DNA from: Chitinophaga pinensis
GTDB lineage: Bacteria > Bacteroidota > Bacteroidia > Flavobacteriales_D > Crocinitomicaceae
NCBI GenBank assembly: GCA_943324565.2
Contig: CALPMC020000010.1
Coordinates: 1 to 50,522 of the forward strand
Length of the DNA stretch: 50,522 bases
Reading direction: 5' to 3'
Shown: piece after piece, positions 45,912 to 50,522 of the stretch
Layout of the letters: each line of letters begins with the position of its first letter
How positions within the stretch are numbered: position 1 is the first letter of the stretch
The notes under the pieces: model-generated
What the model was told of the DNA's origin: nothing
Databases searched by the model: none
The model's input: only the letters and a program-made list of their open reading frames with translations
Position numbers and translations under genes: made by a program

Positions 45912-46004
45912 ATGCCAAGTGGTAAAAAAAGAAAAAGACATAAAATGGCTACGCACAAGCGTAAGAAACGTCTAAGAAAAAACCGTCACAAGAAGAAAAA
46001 ATAG
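45912..46004 (+). CDS. 30-residue basic protein of the AURKAIP1/COX24 (mS38) family
   Basis: An ORF of 30 codons and a stop. The product starts MPSGKKRKRHKMATHKRKKR and continues with Lys, Arg, His and Asn to the end. About two thirds of the residues are basic. This matches the short AURKAIP1/COX24-domain proteins found across Bacteroidota; mitochondrial relatives (mS38) are small-subunit ribosomal proteins. A ribosomal role is likely but not shown. It has its own promoter and is followed by a hairpin before RNase G. Confidence 0.85.
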   Translation: MPSGKKRKRHKMATHKRKKRLRKNRHKKKK

Positions 46005-46023
46005 TCTTCAGTGTAAATGAAAA

Positions 46024-46054
46024 AGGAAGCTCAGTGATTTCTCATTGAGCTTTC
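46024..46054 (+). terminator. Hairpin between the 30-codon gene and RNase G
   Basis: GAAGCTCA and TGAGCTTTC form a stem of about 8 bp with a 12-base loop, followed by an AT-rich stretch with weak T content. It may end or reduce transcription from the small gene. It also covers the TTG at 46045 that would otherwise be the longest start for RNase G. Confidence 0.5.
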
Positions 46055-46077
46055 ATTATTTAACTAAAAATCACATT

Positions 46078-47625
46078 GTGAATCTAGAATTAGTTGTCGA
46101 TGCCCGTTCAAACGGTGTGTGGCTCGCATTGTTGCGTGATGGAAAGTTAATTGAATTACACGAGGAAAGAGGAAATTCTGATTTTGCAGTAGGAGATATT
46201 TATTTAGGGAGAGTTCGTAGAATCGTTCCAAGCTTAAATGCAGCCTTTGTAGATGTCGGTTATGAAAAAGATGCATTTTTGCATTACCTTGATCTTGGAC
46301 CTCAATTTAATTCCCTCAGTAAGTTTGTAAAAGATACACTACACGGAAAACAAAATGCCTCAGATTTAATGTATTTTAAATCTGAAAAAGAAATTGCTAA
46401 AGAAGGAAAAATTGGTGACATTGTTTCCTCTTCTCAACCTATTTTGGTACAAGTTGCCAAAGAACCTATTTCTACCAAAGGACCACGGTTGTGTTCCGAA
46501 ATAACTTTGGCTGGAAGGTACTTAGTACTTGTGCCCTTCTCTGATAAAATTTCAGTAAGCCAGAAAATCAAGGATTTCGAAGAAAAAGATCGATTGAAAG
46601 ATTTAATGGAGCGTATTAAGCCTAAGAATTTTGGCGTTATTATCCGAACTGTTGCTGAACATAAGTCAACTGCAGATCTGGAAGCTGACCTCAATAATTT
46701 GATGGACAAATGGAGAACAATGCATGCCAACATTAAAGGTGCGCAACCTCCAAAACGTGTATTGGGCGAACTCAATACTACGACTTCTATCCTTAGAGAT
46801 TTATTGAATGCCGATTTCACCAACATCTATGTAAACGACGGAAAATTGTTGGATGAAATGAAAGATTTCATTGGTTCAATTGCTCCAGGAAAAGAAAAAA
46901 TACTAAAATTCTACGACGGAAAACTAGATATTTTCGAGAAATTCGGAATCAATAAACAAATCAAAACCTTATTTGGAAAAAAAGTTCCAATGGCGAGTGG
47001 TGGTTATTTGATTATCGAACACACCGAAGCAATGCACGTTATCGACGTGAATAGCGGAAACAGAAAAGGTGCCGACGGTCAAGAATCAAATGCATTAGCT
47101 ACCAATTCAGAAGCAGCGGAAGAAATTGCACGCGTGTTACAATTACGTGACATGGGTGGAATCATTTGCGTGGACTTTATTGATATGCACGATAAGGAAA
47201 ACAATAAATTACTCTACGAGAAACTCAAAGAGCTAATGAAATCCGACCGTGCGAAACACAATATTCTTCCCCCATCGAAGTTTGGAGTGATAGAAATTAC
47301 TCGTCAACGTGTTCGTCCAGAAACAGATATCAAAACAACTGAGATGTGTCCTACTTGTAATGGTAGTGGCGAAATTCAAGCAAGTATTTTGTTCTCTGAT
47401 GAAATCGAATCGAATTTACATTTCTTGTTAGAAGACCGTAGAGAAAAAGATGTTGCCTTATTAGTTCATCCTTATTTGGAGGCTTTCTTCAAAAAAGGAT
47501 TGATTTCTAAGCAAATGAAATGGTTCTTCAAATACAAAAAATGGGTTCCTGTTCGCGGAATTGCTGCCAATCATTTACTACAATATTCGTTTGTAAATAA
47601 AAACAACGAGGAAATCGTACTATAA
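46078..47625 (+). CDS. rng: Ribonuclease G / RNase E-type endoribonuclease
   Basis: A 515-residue endonuclease for rRNA maturation and mRNA decay. I chose the GTG at 46078, giving a product beginning NLELVVDARSNGVWLALL after the start, over the TTG at 46045, which lies in a hairpin and adds 11 unrelated residues. Domains are an S1 insertion (FAVGDIYLGRVRRIVPSLNA, AAFVDVGYEKDAFLHY), the catalytic core with Mg2+-binding aspartates in HVIDVNSGNRKG and CVDFIDMHDKENN, and the zinc link CPTCNGSG. The C-terminal part ends KKWVPVRGIAANHLLQYS. It lies 9 bases before recX. Confidence 0.93.
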   Translation: MNLELVVDARSNGVWLALLRDGKLIELHEERGNSDFAVGDIYLGRVRRIVPSLNAAFVDVGYEKDAFLHYLDLGPQFNSLSKFVKDTLHGKQNASDLMYFKSEKEIAKEGKIGDIVSSSQPILVQVAKEPISTKGPRLCSEITLAGRYLVLVPFSDKISVSQKIKDFEEKDRLKDLMERIKPKNFGVIIRTVAEHKSTADLEADLNNLMDKWRTMHANIKGAQPPKRVLGELNTTTSILRDLLNADFTNIYVNDGKLLDEMKDFIGSIAPGKEKILKFYDGKLDIFEKFGINKQIKTLFGKKVPMASGGYLIIEHTEAMHVIDVNSGNRKGADGQESNALATNSEAAEEIARVLQLRDMGGIICVDFIDMHDKENNKLLYEKLKELMKSDRAKHNILPPSKFGVIEITRQRVRPETDIKTTEMCPTCNGSGEIQASILFSDEIESNLHFLLEDRREKDVALLVHPYLEAFFKKGLISKQMKWFFKYKKWVPVRGIAANHLLQYSFVNKNNEEIVL

Positions 47626-47634
47626 TCTATTGCT

Positions 47635-48084
47635 TTGTCTGATATAGAAAGCATAATTCGAAAACTGGAAGCTTTTTGTGCTTACCAAGAGCGGTGTTTG
47701 TTTGAAATCAAAAATAAGTTAGAAGAATTCGATTTATCGGATAGTGAAAAAACGTCCATTATTTCTAGTTTAAAAACCAATAAATTTTGGAATGAAGAAC
47801 GATTTGCTGAAGCCTATTGTCAGGGAAAAGTACGCATTAAACGTTGGGGTAAACAAAAAATAAAAGCCGGTTTAATACAAAAGCATATTGAAGCTCCAAT
47901 TATAAAATCAGCTTTAGAATCGATCGAAGAATCGGATTACTCATACGCACTTCAATCGCTTTACGAGAAAAAAACCTTAGAACTCAAATCTGAAAAAGAT
48001 CCTTGGACCAAAAAACAAAAAATCTTGCGGTATTTAGCTTCGAGAGGATTTACCTTTGAAGAGATTAATAGTGTTATGAATTGA
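47635..48084 (+). CDS. recX: RecA-modulating protein RecX
   Basis: A 149-residue helical protein starting at a TTG codon at 47635. It has the RecX pattern of tandem three-helix modules: IIRKLEAFCAYQERCLFEIK, FWNEERFAEAYCQGKVRIKR, WGKQKIKAGLIQKH and, at the end, KQKILRYLASRGFTFEEI. RecX usually limits RecA filament growth. The TTG start is supported by the reading frame and the position just after the RNase G stop. No recA gene lies in the window. Confidence 0.9.
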   Translation: MSDIESIIRKLEAFCAYQERCLFEIKNKLEEFDLSDSEKTSIISSLKTNKFWNEERFAEAYCQGKVRIKRWGKQKIKAGLIQKHIEAPIIKSALESIEESDYSYALQSLYEKKTLELKSEKDPWTKKQKILRYLASRGFTFEEINSVMN

Positions 48085-48124
48085 CACCATTTTTTTCGTT
48101 AAGTTAAAGCCAAAAAAAAATTCA

Positions 48125-48319
48125 TAAAAAAAGGGCTCTTAGCCCTTAGTTGTAGTAGATTATGTGTGATAGGTGGTTTCTTATAAAAAACAGGAACTTC
48201 TTATGTATAACTTAATGTTGACTCAAACTATTAAACTCTTATCAAACTAGAAAATGAACTGCCTCTCCAAGCAGCTGTCAACTTTACACATAAGAAGTTA
48301 CCTGTATCTCTCCTTATTT
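48125..48319 (-). ncRNA. Candidate 6S-like structured RNA
   Basis: This is a transcription unit with no coding potential on the minus strand, about 195 bases from a promoter core at 48326-48333 to an intrinsic terminator at 48126-48147. Near its 5' end lies a 17-bp stem with a single bulged U: the arm at 48288-48305 pairs with 48190-48206. It encloses an asymmetric internal loop, a second stem (GTTGAC/GTCAAC, 48277-48282 with 48217-48222) and an apical region of about 54 bases with a small CTGC/GCAG hairpin. A long closing stem, bulges and an open apical region recall 6S RNA. A 6S-Flavo class is known in Flavobacteria. I cannot confirm family membership from memory of the consensus. Confidence 0.5.
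48126..48147 (-). terminator. Intrinsic terminator of the candidate RNA
   Basis: AAGGGCT (48131-48137) and AGCCCTT (48141-48147) form a 7-bp stem with a 3-base loop. On the minus strand it runs into about seven T. It can end both the candidate RNA and readthrough from the YHYH-protein gene. Confidence 0.8.
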
Positions 48320-48325
48320 CTTAAA

Positions 48326-48333
48326 CAAATGTA
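48326..48333 (-). promoter_or_regulatory. Promoter core of the candidate RNA
   Basis: The minus strand reads TACATTTG, an exact TAnnTTTG core, with TTTGG starting 16-17 bases upstream (48349-48353) as a possible -33 box. The predicted start is near 48319-48323. Confidence 0.55.
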
Positions 48334-48433
48334 TTTATTCATTTTAATCCAAATCCATCAAATGAATATTTGAATATTATAAATGAATATTTTGCGCTTT
48401 TTATTGAATATTGCTTTTTAAAATATCGTGATT

Positions 48434-49798
48434 TTAGTCATTTACTTGAACTTCCAATACTTGTCCAGCGTTTGTTTTTAGGAAATAAATTCCTTTATAC
48501 AAAGTTGAAACATCAAAGTAAGCAATCGTACTTCCTTGGAAAATGGTCTTTTTATCGATTAATTTTCCACTAATATCAATTAGTGATATTTCTAAATCTT
48601 TTGCCAATAAACTATTTACTTGAACCATTAATACATCATTAGTTGGATTCGGATAAACGCTAATTTTCTCTAAAGTAATTTGTTCGTCAATGGAAGTCGA
48701 AGGGTTGTAGGTTGTTACTGTTTCTGTAATGCTTGTTACTTTAACTGCTGTTTTATTCCCATAATAAGTTGGTCCAACTAAATAAGGATAAGCCGAATTC
48801 CAATCTGCATCAACTGTTGCAAAATAACAATAAATCCCATTCGGATATTCGGGAGTTACACAAAAACGACCGTTGTGAATATCCAAATAATCTGCTTGAC
48901 CAGTGTGTGTAATGAATTCGTAATCTTCCTTAAAATAACCAAGCGGATAAGTCGTACTCACATTCGGACCAGAACTTACTGTTGCTCCTGCTGGAGATGT
49001 GGTTCTTGTAGTGATATTTCTGTATTGGTAACCAGATTTAATGCGAACAATTCCACCCGTTCCATCTGCGTTTTTGTAACCATAAGCTCCATAAACCGGA
49101 AATCCATCATAAGCGTATCCAATCAAAGGAGAATGAACGGTTGAATCAATTACATAAAGTCCATCGGCATCGTAAATGTCACAAACAGTTGAAATAATGC
49201 TTAAATCCAATTTATATGCACTTGGATTTTGGTGATGATGATAATTTCCCTGAGCAGGATGTCCTTTGGCACAGTCAAAACCAATTCTTTCAGCTACAAC
49301 TGCATCTCTATTCCAAGCTTGAGTCGTTGCTGGCCCTCCCGGACAAGGCGACATACCTGGCAATCCGCCACATAAAGCATTTGTCGTTGAATTCCAAGCA
49401 ACACCATCTCTGTAGTCAAACATGGCAACACCATTGATGAAAATTCCAATATTTCCTCCTGAAGTTGCAGTGGCTGCACCTGTATTTTGTGATGGACTTA
49501 ATGGAATTTTAAAAATTGCATTTTGATTGGTCGTTACGGACGGATTCCCGTCTAAAAAAGGACCCGTAATATAAGATGGAACTCCCGTTGTTGATACATA
49601 AACCCAACTTCCAGAATATTGCACTGCTTGAACATTTACCAAAGCAGCATCGTTTATCGGTGTTGAATTTCCTTGAACATAATGTCTTCCAGTTGCTCCA
49701 GTTGTATTCCTCAACCAAGAACTGATTGCAGGACTTACTTGTGCATTGCTCCAAGCTGCTGAAAACAACAACACGAAACTAAAAATTGATCTTTTCAT
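48434..49798 (-). CDS. YHYH-domain protein with type A T9SS sorting domain
   Basis: A 454-residue secreted protein with signal peptide MKRSIFSFVLLFSAAWSNAQ. Residues about 60-345 form a YHYH-type domain with GNYHHHQNPSAY, HSPLIGYAYDGFPVYGAYGY, GTGGIVRIKSGYQYR and NGRFCVTPEYPNGIYCYFAT. The His cluster and paired cysteines suggest metal binding. The last 75 residues are a type A sorting domain (ISVYPNPTNDVLMVQV, VSTLYKGIYFLKTN). YHYH proteins are widespread in marine and freshwater bacteria and have no settled function. It stands alone, followed by the candidate RNA unit on the same strand. Confidence 0.9.
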   Translation of the reverse strand: MKRSIFSFVLLFSAAWSNAQVSPAISSWLRNTTGATGRHYVQGNSTPINDAALVNVQAVQYSGSWVYVSTTGVPSYITGPFLDGNPSVTTNQNAIFKIPLSPSQNTGAATATSGGNIGIFINGVAMFDYRDGVAWNSTTNALCGGLPGMSPCPGGPATTQAWNRDAVVAERIGFDCAKGHPAQGNYHHHQNPSAYKLDLSIISTVCDIYDADGLYVIDSTVHSPLIGYAYDGFPVYGAYGYKNADGTGGIVRIKSGYQYRNITTRTTSPAGATVSSGPNVSTTYPLGYFKEDYEFITHTGQADYLDIHNGRFCVTPEYPNGIYCYFATVDADWNSAYPYLVGPTYYGNKTAVKVTSITETVTTYNPSTSIDEQITLEKISVYPNPTNDVLMVQVNSLLAKDLEISLIDISGKLIDKKTIFQGSTIAYFDVSTLYKGIYFLKTNAGQVLEVQVND

Positions 49799-50037
49799 AA
49801 ATTTAAGCTTAGGTTTTAGATTGATTTAGAGACCAAGTTGTATTTAAACTTGCGCTTATTGTTCATTTTTTGGAAAAGAAAAATCATTGAAGGTAAATTA
49901 AGCAAATATCAGCTTGGCAATAAAAGCAAGAGAAAAATGTGTTTTGAACAACTAAAAAGTCAATTAAAAGGTTATTGGTTTTAATTCTATTTAAAAACTA
50001 TAGCTTTCCAAATAATTATTAGCAGACCCACGAACTA

Positions 50038-50183
50038 TTTCCCTCCTTGAGGAGGGATTAAGGGAGGTGACTTATTGTAGAGCTGACTAATTGCGAGGTG
50101 AAAATATTAAATTGTCATCCCCCTCCATCCCCCTCTGACGGAGTCTGATACTCGTCAGAGTCGTCAGACTTCAAAGGGGGAAG
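50038..50183. repeat. Inverted-repeat element, copy A
   Basis: The left arm CTCCTTGAGGAGGGATTAAG continues as GGAGGTGAC. The right arm starts GTCATCCCCCTCCATCCCCC. The arms are near-complementary around a spacer of about 45 bases. The right arm is interrupted by a nested palindrome at 50133-50160 (CTCTGACG with CGTCAGAG). It looks like a dispersed REP/MITE-type repeat. Confidence 0.75.
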
Positions 50184-50288
50184 TTTTAATCGCACTTCGG
50201 AGTTGGTTGATTTTAAAAAGGTTATAGATTTATATTTTATTAGATAACAATAGCTTTACCCAAAATTTTTAGTTGACCCAAAATCTAC

Positions 50289-50378
50289 TTCTCCCCTTGA
50301 GGGGAGATTGAGAGGGGTGACTTATTATAGAGGTGAAAAATATTTAATTGTCACCTCCCTCTATCCCTCCTCAAGGAG
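50289..50378. repeat. Inverted-repeat element, copy B
   Basis: The left arm CTCCCCTTGAGGGGAGATTG continues as AGAGGGGTGAC. The right arm starts GTCACCTCCCTCTATCCCTC and ends CTCAAGGAG. The spacer TTATTATAGAGGTGAAAAAT contains a shortened form of the spacer in copy A. No nested palindrome is present, so this is probably the simpler form. Confidence 0.75.
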
Positions 50379-50396
50379 CTAATCTTTATACACAAG

Positions 50397-50522
50397 TCAA
50401 CTTTTATTTTTGAAGAGTAAATATCCCTCAAGTTGTAAATGAAACCTATCGTACCCTTCCTTAATTGTAATGTATCCTGGTGGCCCATGTGAGCTGTAAC
50501 CTGTCCACCCAGCAACTCTAGC
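50397..50522 (-). CDS. C-terminal end of an unidentified protein, cut by window edge
   Basis: The minus-strand frame from the window end is open for 41 codons and stops with TGA at 50397-50399. The peptide begins ARVAGWTGYSSHGPPGYITI and continues with KEGYDRFHLQLEGYLLFKNK. The composition (Gly, Tyr, aromatic) is protein-like rather than random, and the frame stops just before the inverted-repeat cluster. I do not recognise the family. With so few residues, a chance open frame cannot be excluded. Confidence 0.45.
   Translation of the reverse strand, partial: ARVAGWTGYSSHGPPGYITIKEGYDRFHLQLEGYLLFKNKS

Larger units (their letters stand above)
49799..50396. other. 598-bp intergenic region with two inverted-repeat elements
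   Basis: No convincing gene was seen here. The first 200 bases are plain AT-rich upstream sequence of the YHYH gene. From about 50000 there are two related copies of an inverted-repeat element about 250 bases apart, whose left flanks also match (ATAGCTTT at 50000 and 50250). Confidence 0.7.

Noticed and set aside
46045-46077. TTG start extending RNase G by 11 codons
   Set aside because: The TTG lies in a hairpin between genes and the extra residues do not fit the family. The GTG at 46078 gives the usual N-terminus.
48370-48573. Plus-strand open frame of 67 codons
   Set aside because: It overlaps the C-terminal sorting domain of the YHYH gene on the other strand and starts in an AT-rich spacer. 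No domain is recognisable.

Overview
The window looks like chromosomal DNA of a member of the Bacteroidota, most likely Flavobacteriales; a Fluviicola/Crocinitomicaceae-like lineage is a guess. Support comes from the AT-rich composition, many secreted proteins with type IX secretion system (T9SS) sorting domains of both type A and type B, a PorP/SprF protein, promoter cores of the Bacteroidota form TAnnTTTG, and a conserved rimP-nusA-infB cluster. Both ends cut through genes, and the first 129 bases exactly repeat an internal segment, so the window may be a whole contig that broke in repeats.

Region 1-12.75 kb (minus strand) is a surface-protein region. It holds three related giant secreted proteins with a predicted parallel beta-helix. 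One is cut by the window edge, one lacks a recognisable sorting domain, and one is complete with SprB-like repeats and a type B sorting domain. A PorP/SprF-OmpA fusion protein starts 2 bases after the complete one. A DsbD-type thiol-disulfide transporter lies between the first two paralogues.

Region 12.9-18.6 kb (plus) carries a TPR-LytS histidine kinase overlapping a LytTR response regulator, a small type A T9SS cargo protein, and RNase R. Region 18.7-28.2 kb (minus) carries a PhoR/PhoB-like two-component pair, an 853-residue PKD-containing T9SS cargo protein, a putative metal-handling operon (HYC_CC_PP-type protein, TonB-dependent receptor, HMA-domain protein), another T9SS cargo protein and a DUF3109 protein.

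Region 28.3-38.8 kb (plus) is largely housekeeping: rimP-nusA-infB behind a leader hairpin and ended by a strong terminator, then tatA, gatA, a LysM lytic transglycosylase, two glycosyltransferases and a UbiA-like membrane protein, all tightly packed. Region 38.9-45.4 kb (minus) has tRNA-Ser(GGA), mgtE, pdxA, an M17 aminopeptidase, a RhuM-family protein and mutY. Region 45.5-48.1 kb (plus) has an HU protein, a 30-residue AURKAIP1/COX24-like basic protein, RNase G and RecX. After that come a candidate 6S-like RNA, a YHYH-domain T9SS cargo protein, two copies of an inverted-repeat element, and the end of an unidentified gene.

No CRISPR array, complete insertion sequence, prophage or clear biosynthetic cluster was seen. 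The parts most worth follow-up are the paralogous beta-helix array with its PorP-OmpA partner, the three-gene operon in which every protein carries vicinal cysteines, and the candidate structured RNA at about 48.1-48.3 kb.
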